Part shown: positions 8,197 through 16,570 of the stretch, piece after piece
Layout: the number at the start of each line of letters is the position of its first letter
How positions within the stretch are numbered: the first letter of the stretch is position 1
NCBI RefSeq assembly: GCF_900289175.1
Contig: NZ_LT985747.1
Span: forward strand, 3,899,036 to 3,963,035
DNA: 64,000 nt
Direction of reading: 5' to 3'
Source of the DNA: Paenibacillus faecalis
GTDB taxonomy: Bacteria > Bacillota > Bacilli > Paenibacillales > Paenibacillaceae
Program-made: the position numbers and the translations under genes
Notes under the pieces: model-generated
Told to the model about the DNA's origin: nothing
Databases searched by the model: none
What the model saw: only the letters and a program-made list of their open reading frames with translations

Positions 8197-8958
8197 TCAG
8201 CCTGCTTGACCAAAAAAATAGAATACATAAACCAGCAGGATGGACAAAATCACCGTAAATAAAACATTTCTCAAAGCAGGCTTTGGACCGTCTCGCAATA
8301 CCTTTACTCCATGCGGTATAAATGCCAGACACAGACCAGCAACGGCCACTACAGAAAACACAGTAGTTCCCTTTAATACACCCAGTGGAAGTGAAGACAT
8401 CAACGCTAGTGCAATGGCACTTACAAGATTCAATGTATTTGACAGATACGCACCTATGGCAAGTACAACCCACCCCAAAAGTATTGCGAGATTCAGCATG
8501 CTGAAAATATGGTAAGCGCCATAAGACTCGGCAACGGCATTTATGGCCGAATCCAAGCCTTGAATACGTACAAGTTGAAACGACAAATGGTCAACACCGG
8601 CATGAAACGTTCGAGCAAAAAGCCCGAATATAACAAAGCAGCCACCCCATGTGGCCCAGCCAGGTCTTGTCTTATGAATGGACCTGATTACTGTTAATAC
8701 TGCCGGCCATAACAGAAGGATTCCAGCATTATAAGCACTGAACGACCAGAACATCAGCTGCGGATGCTCTTGATAAGCTATTAGTTGCTCTGGAAAGAAA
8801 AAATGAAACCGAATCCTCAATAACACTCCAATAAGTAAAAGGATCGGGCCTAGTATCAATGATATACCGCCGATCCATCTTCCGGGAAATCCACTGCTTC
8901 CTCTTTCGCTATTTATATTTGTTAAATCGATTTTTACGTTGTCTTGCATATTTCCCAT
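8197..8958 (-). CDS. Polytopic membrane protein of unknown function
   Basis: The 253-residue protein has a polar N-terminus of about 28 residues and then about seven hydrophobic segments, including SLILGPILLLIGVLLRI and LLLWPAVLTVI. His and Asp residues in the middle (TFHAGVDHLSFQL) could be functional, but no catalytic family is recognised. An AAGGAGGTCC ribosome binding site precedes the ATG. It converges on uppP across the intergenic terminator and stands alone. A transporter, enzyme or stress membrane protein are all possible. Confidence 0.7.
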   Translation of the reverse strand: MGNMQDNVKIDLTNINSERGSSGFPGRWIGGISLILGPILLLIGVLLRIRFHFFFPEQLIAYQEHPQLMFWSFSAYNAGILLLWPAVLTVIRSIHKTRPGWATWGGCFVIFGLFARTFHAGVDHLSFQLVRIQGLDSAINAVAESYGAYHIFSMLNLAILLGWVVLAIGAYLSNTLNLVSAIALALMSSLPLGVLKGTTVFSVVAVAGLCLAFIPHGVKVLRDGPKPALRNVLFTVILSILLVYVFYFFGQAG

Positions 8959-9151
8959 AAAAGGACCTCCTTGAAGTTCGATGCCAGGTGAAAAAACAGT
9001 TTGAAATCCCAGGAAAATTCAAAAACCCCAACCCCCTCTTGCTAGGTCCTGCTTAATGGGGCCATCGGCAAACTTATCATATTTATCACTAGATAGGAAT
9101 GACTAGTCATGTGGAAATCCTCAGTGCGGGAATAGCTACCTGGACTATATT

Positions 9152-9180
9152 AAAAAAACGGAGCAGTTCTGTCAACTGCC
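9152..9180 (-). terminator. Possible terminator downstream of the CRISPR array
   Basis: The stem GCAGTT (9163-9168)/AACTGC (9174-9179) with a 5-base loop is followed on the minus strand by TCCG and a run of seven T. It lies about 145 bp beyond the leader-distal repeat and would end the CRISPR precursor transcript. The rest of 8959-9323 holds the upstream region of the 8958 gene and no recognisable gene. Confidence 0.5.
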
Positions 9181-9323
9181 CTACTATTTCACTTCCTACC
9201 AAAGGTGTATCCGATATTGGATGAATTGCAGATATTCCCAGCATGGAAAGAAACGCGACTAATTAACGCACCTACGAAGAGTGTGACAAGAGAGTGATTT
9301 TTTACAGTCAAGCGCTAAAACAA

Positions 9324-9623
9324 ATTTTAATACACGCACCCACATAGGGTGCGACACAAGCTGAAAAGAATGAATTGCCAAACCTCATAGATTTCAATCC
9401 ACGCACCCGCATAGGGTACGACAGAATTCCCAGAGTACGGTACAGAGGAGTATGAGATTTCAATCCACGCACCCGCATAGGGTGCGACTCTTATATGCCT
9501 GGTACTTAGACGAATGTGATCGGATTTCAATCCACGCACCCACATGGGGTGCGACAGGGAAATAACCTGATACTGGCTGTATCCCTTATAAATTTCAATC
9601 CACGCACCCACATAGGGTGCGAC
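9324..9623 (-). CRISPR. Orphan type I-C-like CRISPR array, 5 repeats and 4 spacers
   Basis: The 32-bp repeats are at 9324-9355, 9391-9422, 9457-9488, 9524-9555 and 9592-9623. The spacers are 35, 34, 35 and 36 bp. Read on the minus strand each repeat begins GTCGCACCC and ends GTGGATTGAAAT, with an internal GTCGCACCC/GGGTGCG stem. This is the subtype I-C repeat class. The minus orientation is supported by the GGATTGAAAT end, by a leader-like sequence at higher coordinates, and by decay of the far repeat at 9324 (TTTTAATAC in place of TTTCAATCC). Repeats 1, 2 and 4 carry point changes. No cas gene is present anywhere in this window, so function would depend on cas genes elsewhere. Confidence 0.95.
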
Positions 9624-9793
9624 TCCGATTTTTGAGCAAAACATCTTTAAAAATCGTTTTTTTAACTAACGAAAACTCGATATTTGTCAAAAAAGGTCGA
9701 GCTCAAATTACTTTATATTCCAAATAATCTTTTTAAAGGTGTTTTTCAGGTGCGAATCCCCCGGGAAAATCATGTTCGCTTCACATTCGCACC
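9624..9793 (-). promoter_or_regulatory. CRISPR leader with conserved inverted repeat
   Basis: The AT-rich stretch adjoins the first repeat on its leader side. At its far end is a perfect 9-bp inverted repeat, GGTGCGAAT at 9749-9757 and ATTCGCACC at 9785-9793, with GTGAAGCGAACATG-like sequence between the arms on the minus strand. Type I-C leaders just downstream of cas2 carry this kind of GGTGCGAA...TTCGCACC element. This supports the array orientation and suggests the cas operon once lay beyond 9793. No cas2 remnant can be read between 9794 and 9875. Confidence 0.6.
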
Positions 9794-9875
9794 GCAAAAT
9801 CAGCAGATGTTCCGTAGAAAAGAGAGACAACAGAAATCCCTGCTTCAGGCAGACACCTTACTTCTTATTTACCTT

Positions 9876-10871
9876 CTATCCCTGCGGCTTTAGTTGTACA
9901 GGTCGGCCTGTACGGGCAGATTCGTAAGCGGCAAGGCCGACACGAGCGGACATGTAGCCATCCTCACCCGTAACGCTAACGGGTTTGGCTTGAACAATGC
10001 TGTCCACAAAACTGTTAATCAGCTCGGTGTCCATATCATCTCCCCAGAAGCACCAGCTGGCTTTCTGATCTGCGTCGCTGTATAAATCATTCTTCTGGGC
10101 AAACGAATCGATGAAAAGCGATCCCTTTGTACCGATGACTTCCAGCGTCACATCGCCCCAGGTCGGGAAACTGCGGGATCTGGACCAGCTCGGGTCCAGC
10201 ACAGCAAACACCCCATTCGCAAACTTCACATGCACCATCCCTGCGTCATCGATGTTCTCGTCATGAAATAACGTTTCAGCATGGGCATACACTTCCTCCG
10301 CCACGCTCCCTGTGAACCAATGCATCAAGTCCATAACATGGACGGTATGATCCAGAACTGCACCGCCTCCAGATAGTTCTTTCTCAATGAACCAGCCGCC
10401 CGGCATCGTGCCGCGATTGGTTCCTTTCATCGCGACGATATCCCCGATTTTGCCATCATCAATCGCCTGCTTCGCTTGACGAACCGCTGTCAGAAAGCGG
10501 CACGGGAATGCCGTCATCAGCTGGACTCCCTGCTCATGGCACACGCGGATCATCCGCAGCATTTCGTCTTCTGACAATCCAAGCGGTTTCTCACAGAGCA
10601 CATGCTTGCCTGCTTCAGCTGATTTGATGGTAAGCTCCGCATGCCGGGCATTCTCCGAACAGATCACAACAGCATCAACGTCCTGTGCGAGCAGCTCGTT
10701 GTAATCTGCATAATAAGGGATTCCGTGTTCGGTAGTAAACGGGGCTACACGTTCCTCGTTCTCATCAGCGATACCGATGACCTCAACATCTGTTCTCAAG
10801 AGCATTGCGTTCAAATAGCTGGCAGCATGCATATGAGCAAAGCTGATAAAGCCTACTTTCATCTTATTCAT
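9876..10871 (-). CDS. Gfo/Idh/MocA family NAD(P)-dependent oxidoreductase
   Basis: The 331-residue protein has an N-terminal Rossmann fold (MKVGFISFAHMHAASY, about 1-120) and a C-terminal GFO/IDH/MocA substrate domain. The family EKP motif is in LCEKPLGLSEDE, with the usual catalytic Lys. The first glycine-rich loop is atypical (GFISFAHMHAASY in place of GxGxxG), as in several sugar-dehydrogenase-like members. It probably oxidises or reduces a sugar, inositol or amino sugar. Its ATG overlaps the stop of the preceding oxidoreductase (ATGA) and GGGAGGGA lies upstream. The two genes form an operon without a transporter or regulator. Confidence 0.85.
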   Translation of the reverse strand: MNKMKVGFISFAHMHAASYLNAMLLRTDVEVIGIADENEERVAPFTTEHGIPYYADYNELLAQDVDAVVICSENARHAELTIKSAEAGKHVLCEKPLGLSEDEMLRMIRVCHEQGVQLMTAFPCRFLTAVRQAKQAIDDGKIGDIVAMKGTNRGTMPGGWFIEKELSGGGAVLDHTVHVMDLMHWFTGSVAEEVYAHAETLFHDENIDDAGMVHVKFANGVFAVLDPSWSRSRSFPTWGDVTLEVIGTKGSLFIDSFAQKNDLYSDADQKASWCFWGDDMDTELINSFVDSIVQAKPVSVTGEDGYMSARVGLAAYESARTGRPVQLKPQG

Positions 10872-11863
10872 AACGCATTCCCTCCCACTTGAACAGGTTG
10901 TCCTGTCTGAGCCGAGCGTTCACATGCTAAAGCAATCTCAACAGCTCTGGTAGCATCAGCTGCGGTGACGAGTGGCTCGCTCCCATTACGAATACACTCA
11001 ATAAAATACTTCACTTCATTGTAATAAGGATCATGAACGGTCGGACTCGACGGCACTTGAACCGCTGCTCGCTGAACGCCTTCAGAAGCAATCTTCAGAT
11101 CAAGCGACTGCACTTGGTTGCTGTCAAACTGAATGATCCCTCCTGTGCCGGATATTTCAAATTGAGTAGTAAATGGTCCTGCATATCCCCAAAATCCGGT
11201 CAAATTCGCGATGGCTCCACTAAAAAACTTCAGTGTTACCTGGGCATACTCCATCCCGGACAATGACGGCTCTGTAACCGAAGCATAGACGGATTCCACA
11301 TCTCCAAACAGCCAGCAGGCATAGTCGATATCATGAATCATCAAATCCATAATGACTCCACCGCTCTTGGAGCGATCATGATACCAAAGATCTACTCCTT
11401 GCGGATAGGAAGCGAATCGTTTAAAATGCGCCATCTTGGGCACGCCGATTTTACCAGACTGCACCTGATCAAACGCATTTCGATAATTCGGAAAAAAACG
11501 AACAACATGACCGATAAACAGACGGACTCCATGCTTGTGGCACTCGGCTTCCATAGCTTTCGCGTCTTCAAGCGTCAGAGCCGCCGGCTTTTCACAAATG
11601 ATATGAATTCCCCGTTTAGCAAGCTCTAAGGTAAACGATTTGTGCAGATAGGTCGGCACGCACACCGCTACCGTTTCGGGCTTCACCTCTTCAAGCATCT
11701 GCTCCCAATCCGTATACGCTGCCGCGCCGCAAGCTTCGGCTGCTCTATTCGCACGCTCAGCAATTAAATCCGCAACCGCGGACACGGTAACACCAGGCAT
11801 CTTGCCTAAATTCCGGGCATAGATCATTCCCATCGTTCCACAGCCGATAATGGCAATGTTCAT
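10868..11863 (-). CDS. Gfo/Idh/MocA family oxidoreductase, inositol-dehydrogenase-like
   Basis: This second 331-residue family member has a canonical dinucleotide loop, MNIAIIGCGTMGMIYARN, and CEKPAALTLEDAKAME carrying the catalytic Lys. The C-terminal domain has HDIDYACWLFGDVESVYA, typical of myo-inositol 2-dehydrogenase and scyllo-inositol dehydrogenase relatives. It is the first gene of a two-gene operon with the 9876-10871 gene. The ribosome binding site GGAGGAATTTCC is just before the ATG. The two proteins are the same length but clearly different in sequence, so they are paralogs rather than a recent duplication. The substrate is unknown. Confidence 0.87.
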   Translation of the reverse strand: MNIAIIGCGTMGMIYARNLGKMPGVTVSAVADLIAERANRAAEACGAAAYTDWEQMLEEVKPETVAVCVPTYLHKSFTLELAKRGIHIICEKPAALTLEDAKAMEAECHKHGVRLFIGHVVRFFPNYRNAFDQVQSGKIGVPKMAHFKRFASYPQGVDLWYHDRSKSGGVIMDLMIHDIDYACWLFGDVESVYASVTEPSLSGMEYAQVTLKFFSGAIANLTGFWGYAGPFTTQFEISGTGGIIQFDSNQVQSLDLKIASEGVQRAAVQVPSSPTVHDPYYNEVKYFIECIRNGSEPLVTAADATRAVEIALACERSAQTGQPVQVGGNAL

Positions 11864-12037
11864 GGAAATTCCTCCATTCTATTTTCTCGAAAGCATCCAT
11901 TTAAACCGCTAATTTCCTCATATACTCCTGTCCTAAACTATTCGATTCCATCTTATAAAAACCTTCCTCTAGAGCGGCATTTTATGATCGGAAAGACATG
12001 CTACGTCGTCCTTGCCAGAGAATTGGCAAACATCCCT

Positions 12038-14011
12038 CTATACTTTAAATTTGGAGAGCTCTTTGCGAAGCTCTTCCACAACAGCTTCCAGCTGATGCAT
12101 GGAAGACGCGATTTCTTCAATGGAGCCGATCTGTTCTTCAGCAGCTGCAGCCGCATTGCTTGCGTCATCGGAAGTCATTCTTGCAATCGACTTCAATTCT
12201 TCAACCGAAGCGCTCACCTGCTCCGATCCAGCCGACATTTCCTCTGAAGCAGCAGACACCTCTACAATATGCTCGGCAACATTACGGGAAGCATGAAGAA
12301 TGTTAGCAAACTTCTCACGCACCTCTTCAATCAATGCGACCCCTTCTTTCACTTCTTTACGGCTAGCCTCCATAACTTGAACCGCATTGATCGTATCTTC
12401 ACGGATTTCCGTAATAATTCGTGCGATTTTATCTGTGGACTCTTCAGATTGTCCAGCCAGTTTCTTTACCTCCTCAGCAACAACAGCAAAACCGCGCCCA
12501 TGCTCACCTGCTCTGGCTGCCTCGATCGAAGCATTCAAAGACAACAGATGAATCCGGGAAGTAATCTCTGTAATAAAGCTCAAAATCTCCTCGATCTCCT
12601 GAGATCGTTCACTAAGCTGTTCAATAGCAGCTCCTACCTTCGTCGTGCCTTCACCAATGCTTCCGATCTGAATAACGGTCTGCTCAACCACAGCCGCCCC
12701 CGTCTCTGCATGACCAGCTGCTTCCTGTGCAGACTCGGAAACTTTGGAAGAGGTTTCAGCGATTTTCATAATACCGCTGGACATATCATTCATCGACAAT
12801 GCGATTTCTTCAGAACTTGAGGCGTGGGATCTCGCTCCATTTGCAATTTGTTGAATCGAGGAACCGATAATATGAACACTCTGTTTTGCAGTATCTATGC
12901 CGCTGGAAACGGTATGAGTTACATGGGTAACGCGGCTGGATGAATGAGTCACACCCTCAATCAGCTGCTTCAGATGGGACACCGTCTGATTAAAGTCATT
13001 GGACAATACCGCAATCTCATCTTCCCCTTGAACCTGAATACTCTTGGACAAATCTCCTTGAGCCACATCTTTAACAATCGAGTTCAGCTTCTGAACGGGA
13101 CGAACCAAACGTGCGGTAAATAGATAAGCTGCCGCAGCCGTTACAATCAATGAAACAATCGATATCACAACAAGCGTATTGGTCAGCTTGCTGATCGGGG
13201 CATACAATTCATTGGTTGGAGCCACAACAAAAACCCCCCAGTTATGGGTTGTTGGTGCATAGGCCCCGGAGTAGGCCTGGTTGCTATCATGCTCTGTATA
13301 TTCAAAAACACCTGATTTTCCCTGGATAACTTGTTCAAAAGCTGCGTTGATCTGATCAATATTTTGGTCCTGAATGGTTTTGTTCAGAACTAATTCCTCA
13401 TCGGGATGCCAAAAAAAACGACCCGTTGAATTGACCAAAAACGCGTAACCAGTCTCACCAAACTTCTGATTGGATACGCTCTTCTGGACTTCATTGATCG
13501 GCAACGTCGCTCCTATATACCCGTACTGCTTTCCATCTTCCATTAGCGGAACAAGCAGCCTAAAGACAACGTTTCCGGTACGGCTCGATTCTGAAGGCTC
13601 GGAGACGACCACTTTTCCTTCTCCCTTACTCATCTCCTGATGATGAGAGCTGTCTGTATAGTCTTTCGTTTCTCCGAGAAAGTTGACAACGTTTTTCGTT
13701 GTAAGATCATGTGAAAACAGGAACGTTTCAAATTCCTTATTGGTCTCCTGCGCCTTCCTGATGATCTCCAAATCCTGTTCTTTATTTCCTGTAAACAGTT
13801 TGCCGATGGACTCCACTTTTTCAATTTTAGTATCAATAAACGCATTGATCTCAAGCGCCAAATTTTCTGCTTTCAGCGTTGCCTCTTCATCAATACTTTT
13901 CTGAAGCAGGTTAGAAGCACTCTTGTAGCTAACAATTGAAACGGACACCAGGCTAAACCACAGAAGCAGGCAAATCATAATAATTATTTTGTGCTTAATA
14001 CTTTTAAGCAT
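12038..14011 (-). CDS. Methyl-accepting chemotaxis protein with Cache sensor
   Basis: The 657-residue transmembrane chemoreceptor has a first membrane helix at about residues 8-27. An extracellular double-Cache ligand domain spans about 35-275, including GYAFLVNSTGRFFWHPDE. A second helix is at about 280-305, followed by a HAMP domain and a cytoplasmic signalling domain. The hairpin tip is ITSRIHLLSLNASIEAARAG then GFAVVAEEVKKLA, which contacts CheA and CheW. The start is placed at ATG 14011 because GGGGGGC lies about 9 bases upstream; the open frame extends 13 codons further without a site. A ligand cannot be assigned. It is divergent from the malic enzyme gene, with about 280 bp between the starts. 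Confidence 0.92.
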   Translation of the reverse strand: MLKSIKHKIIIMICLLLWFSLVSVSIVSYKSASNLLQKSIDEEATLKAENLALEINAFIDTKIEKVESIGKLFTGNKEQDLEIIRKAQETNKEFETFLFSHDLTTKNVVNFLGETKDYTDSSHHQEMSKGEGKVVVSEPSESSRTGNVVFRLLVPLMEDGKQYGYIGATLPINEVQKSVSNQKFGETGYAFLVNSTGRFFWHPDEELVLNKTIQDQNIDQINAAFEQVIQGKSGVFEYTEHDSNQAYSGAYAPTTHNWGVFVVAPTNELYAPISKLTNTLVVISIVSLIVTAAAAYLFTARLVRPVQKLNSIVKDVAQGDLSKSIQVQGEDEIAVLSNDFNQTVSHLKQLIEGVTHSSSRVTHVTHTVSSGIDTAKQSVHIIGSSIQQIANGARSHASSSEEIALSMNDMSSGIMKIAETSSKVSESAQEAAGHAETGAAVVEQTVIQIGSIGEGTTKVGAAIEQLSERSQEIEEILSFITEITSRIHLLSLNASIEAARAGEHGRGFAVVAEEVKKLAGQSEESTDKIARIITEIREDTINAVQVMEASRKEVKEGVALIEEVREKFANILHASRNVAEHIVEVSAASEEMSAGSEQVSASVEELKSIARMTSDDASNAAAAAEEQIGSIEEIASSMHQLEAVVEELRKELSKFKV

Positions 14012-14293
14012 TGTAAAAGCCCCCCATAAATAGTACTTGTACCTGATCATTTGCCACTACGTCTAGAAATGTTTAAATCAATGATGCTCGGATCAATGCG
14101 CTTTAGAACCATATATTGCCTATAAGCTTTTTATCGGCTCCAGCAACCCCCTATTTAAGACAAAAATATGAATATATAATTAAATGATTATATTCCTTTT
14201 TACCTAATATACTGTGTAGAAAAAAAGGATTTTCTATTTTCTTCGCGAATTCCTTAACCGTAAATGATGTAATGATCATGATGGGAGGTAATT

Positions 14294-15709
14294 ATGGATA
14301 ACACTGGACTCGGAGGAAAAAGCATTATTCTTAGAATCGAAATGAATACGCAGGAAATTAAATTTGGGCAGGTCGCCTCCGCAATTTTTGAAGCTGGCGG
14401 CGATATGGTAGCGATTGACGTCATCCAGGCCAGCGGCCATCACACCGTCCGGGATATTACGATCACCGTAACGGACAGTGTGTACATCAACAAAATCACC
14501 AATTCCATCAAAAGCTTGCACGGCGTCCGCCTCGTTAACGTATCCGACCGTACCTTCCTGATGCATCTGGGAGGCAAAATCGAAACACAGCCTAAAGTAC
14601 CGATTCAAAATCGTGAAGATCTATCACGTGTATATACACCTGATGTGGCCCGGGTATGTACAGCTATTCTGGAAGATCCTAAAAAAGCATATAATCTTAC
14701 AATCAAAAGAAACACCGTTGCCGTCATCTCTGATGGAAGCGCTGTCTTAGGCCTGGGTAATGTCGGACCATATGCAGCTATGCCCGTCATGGAAGGAAAA
14801 TCGATGCTGCTTAAACAGTTTGCCGGAGTCGATTCTTTCCCGATCTGTCTGGATACGCAAGATACGGAAGAGATTATCGCCTGCATTAAAGCCATCGCTC
14901 CTGCTTTTGGCGGCATCAACCTGGAGGATATCGCCTCCCCCCGCTGTTTCGAGATCGAAGAGCGCCTTCGTAACGAGCTGGACATTCCGGTCTTCCATGA
15001 TGACCAGCATGGTACAGCCGTCGTACTGTATGCTGCTTTAATTAATGCGCTAAAAATCGTAGGGAAGTCCATCGATCAGATCAAGGTGGTCGTCTGCGGA
15101 ATCGGGGCTGCGGGTGTAGCCTGCAGTAAAATTTTATTATCCGCAGGTGTTAAGGAAATCATCGGCGTAGATCGCGATGGTGCCCTTGCTTCAGGAAATA
15201 CCTATGGCAACAGCATGTGGAAATGGTACGCGGAACACACCAATCCAGAGCGCATACAAGGTTCATTAAAAGAAGTCATTCAGGGAGCGGATGTCTTCAT
15301 CGGTCTTTCAGCAGGCGGACTGCTTACCCGCGAAGATGTGATGACGATGAACGATAAGCCGATTATCTTCGCCATGGCCAATCCGAATCCAGAAATAAAA
15401 CCGGAGGAAGTTGAGGATATTGCAGGCGTCATTGCGACCGGACGTTCAGACTACCCGAACCAGATCAATAACGTACTGTGCTTCCCTGGTATTTTCCGTG
15501 CTGCGCTGGACTGCCGTGCAACGACCATTAACGAAGAAATGAAGCTCGCTGCTGCCGAAGCGATCGCCTCTGCCGTATCTGACGAGGAGCGCAATCCTTC
15601 GTATATTATTCCAAGTGTCTTTAATCAAAATGTCGTCAAAGCAATCCGTGAACTTGTTGTGAAAGCAGCTATCAACTCCGGGGTTGCGCGTAGAATCCCG
15701 CGGGAATAG
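14294..15709 (+). CDS. NAD-dependent malic enzyme with N-terminal ACT domain
   Basis: The 471-residue enzyme oxidatively decarboxylates malate to pyruvate. Residues of about 9-85 form an ACT domain (IILRIEMN...GGDMVAIDVIQASG) that probably binds an effector. The catalytic part begins with VYTPDVARVC, continues with IKRNTVAVISDGSAVLGLGN and FHDDQHGTAVV (metal-binding acidic residues), and ends with the NAD-binding fold VVCGIGAAGVA. ACT-fused malic enzymes are common in Paenibacillus and related bacilli. The ribosome binding site GGGAGGTA precedes the ATG. It is monocistronic, with a bidirectional terminator 20 bp downstream. Confidence 0.93.
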   Translation: MDNTGLGGKSIILRIEMNTQEIKFGQVASAIFEAGGDMVAIDVIQASGHHTVRDITITVTDSVYINKITNSIKSLHGVRLVNVSDRTFLMHLGGKIETQPKVPIQNREDLSRVYTPDVARVCTAILEDPKKAYNLTIKRNTVAVISDGSAVLGLGNVGPYAAMPVMEGKSMLLKQFAGVDSFPICLDTQDTEEIIACIKAIAPAFGGINLEDIASPRCFEIEERLRNELDIPVFHDDQHGTAVVLYAALINALKIVGKSIDQIKVVVCGIGAAGVACSKILLSAGVKEIIGVDRDGALASGNTYGNSMWKWYAEHTNPERIQGSLKEVIQGADVFIGLSAGGLLTREDVMTMNDKPIIFAMANPNPEIKPEEVEDIAGVIATGRSDYPNQINNVLCFPGIFRAALDCRATTINEEMKLAAAEAIASAVSDEERNPSYIIPSVFNQNVVKAIRELVVKAAINSGVARRIPRE

Positions 15710-15731
15710 TTGCGAAAAGAGCAAATACAAA

Positions 15732-15771
15732 AAGGGTCACTCCGTAATAAAGGGGAGTGACCCTTCTTTGT
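15732..15771. terminator. Bidirectional terminator
   Basis: AAGGGTCACTCC pairs with GGAGTGACCCTT around a short loop. Plus-strand reading continues CTTTGT and minus-strand reading continues TTTTGTATTTG. It separates the convergent malic enzyme gene and the coat protein gene and can serve both. Confidence 0.85.
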
Positions 15772-15778
15772 CGTTACA

Positions 15779-16474
15779 TTACATTTTGGAAGAAGATTGT
15801 GTTTCACTTGCATCGACTGAGTGAGTATAACTTTCAAAACGGTTCGAATCTGTCTGTCCAGCCATGAAAGACCCCTGATTTCCCATAGTATTGCCGTGCG
15901 AGTAATGTCCGGTCATCGCCGACTCGGGTGCAGGCTGATAAGTATTCAAATACGTCTGAGCTGTACCATGTTCAAAGGTAGGAACCGGATACTGCCCCTG
16001 CTCGTTCATGAACAAAAATACTTCATAAGCCTGGTTCACACAGCTGACGGCACTGTTCGTTAACGCCCGCCGCAGATTGATATCCGTGCATTCCAGCGCA
16101 GCTGTGGTGCAGTTTTTTGCACTGTTTTTGTGCGCAATAAGCATCGCCGAGGCAATTTCATTATCAGACAGAACCGCATCGGGATGAGGCGTAACCGTTT
16201 GAGGGTTATTGATCCCATATTGTACACTTTGTCCTTGCATGCCCGTTGAAGACATAGTGGGATTCATACGGGGGTTTGCTGACATACCGGTTCCACGTGT
16301 AAGTGCAACAACTTCATTATAGGAACGGATGCCTTCCTGTTGATGACGCTGAATCATGCTTTTCAACTGCGGATTTTTAACTTGAGACGCATAAAAACCC
16401 AAATGATTCATCATGTTCATTTTTTCTGCCAATACTTCATGGGTATCCATAACTTCATGAGCCCCAAACTTCAT
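15779..16474 (-). CDS. Spore coat protein, CotF family
   Basis: The 231-residue protein belongs to the ferritin-like CotF/YhcQ spore coat group. Its opening, FGAHEVMDTHEVLAEKMNMM, and the later DNEIASAMLIAHKNSA and CVNQAYEVFLFMNEQGQY segments are characteristic paired helices. The C-terminal 60 residues are low-complexity, rich in Gly, Ser, Gln and His, as in many coat proteins. The start is at ATG 16474, 6 bases after AAAGGAGTG; the frame is open 20 codons upstream but without a site. Its presence supports an endospore-forming host. Expression in the mother cell is expected from the family, but no sigma-K or sigma-E promoter was verified. Confidence 0.85.
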   Translation of the reverse strand: MKFGAHEVMDTHEVLAEKMNMMNHLGFYASQVKNPQLKSMIQRHQQEGIRSYNEVVALTRGTGMSANPRMNPTMSSTGMQGQSVQYGINNPQTVTPHPDAVLSDNEIASAMLIAHKNSAKNCTTAALECTDINLRRALTNSAVSCVNQAYEVFLFMNEQGQYPVPTFEHGTAQTYLNTYQPAPESAMTGHYSHGNTMGNQGSFMAGQTDSNRFESYTHSVDASETQSSSKM

Positions 16475-16570
16475 GGAAATCACTCCTTTGGTATAAGTTG
16501 TAGCCAAGGATAATCTTTCCGATCGAGGTAACAATTATTCACCTGCTGAATGTTTCAAATTTATAAAACA

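Noticed and set aside
9327..9644. 105-codon minus-strand frame with repeated APYxGAWIEI
   Set aside because: It is the conceptual translation of the CRISPR repeats and spacers; the periodic peptide is an artefact of the repeat, not a protein.
9684..9927. Two overlapping frames of 60-70 codons in the CRISPR leader
   Set aside because: They cover the AT-rich leader and its inverted repeat; no start signals and no similarity to Cas2 or other proteins.
12010..12036. TTGCCAGAG.../GGCAA hairpin after the chemoreceptor gene
   Set aside because: Short stem with no T-run on the minus strand; not convincing as a terminator.
14605..15072. 155-codon frame opposite the malic enzyme
   Set aside because: Shadow of the well-supported malic enzyme gene.
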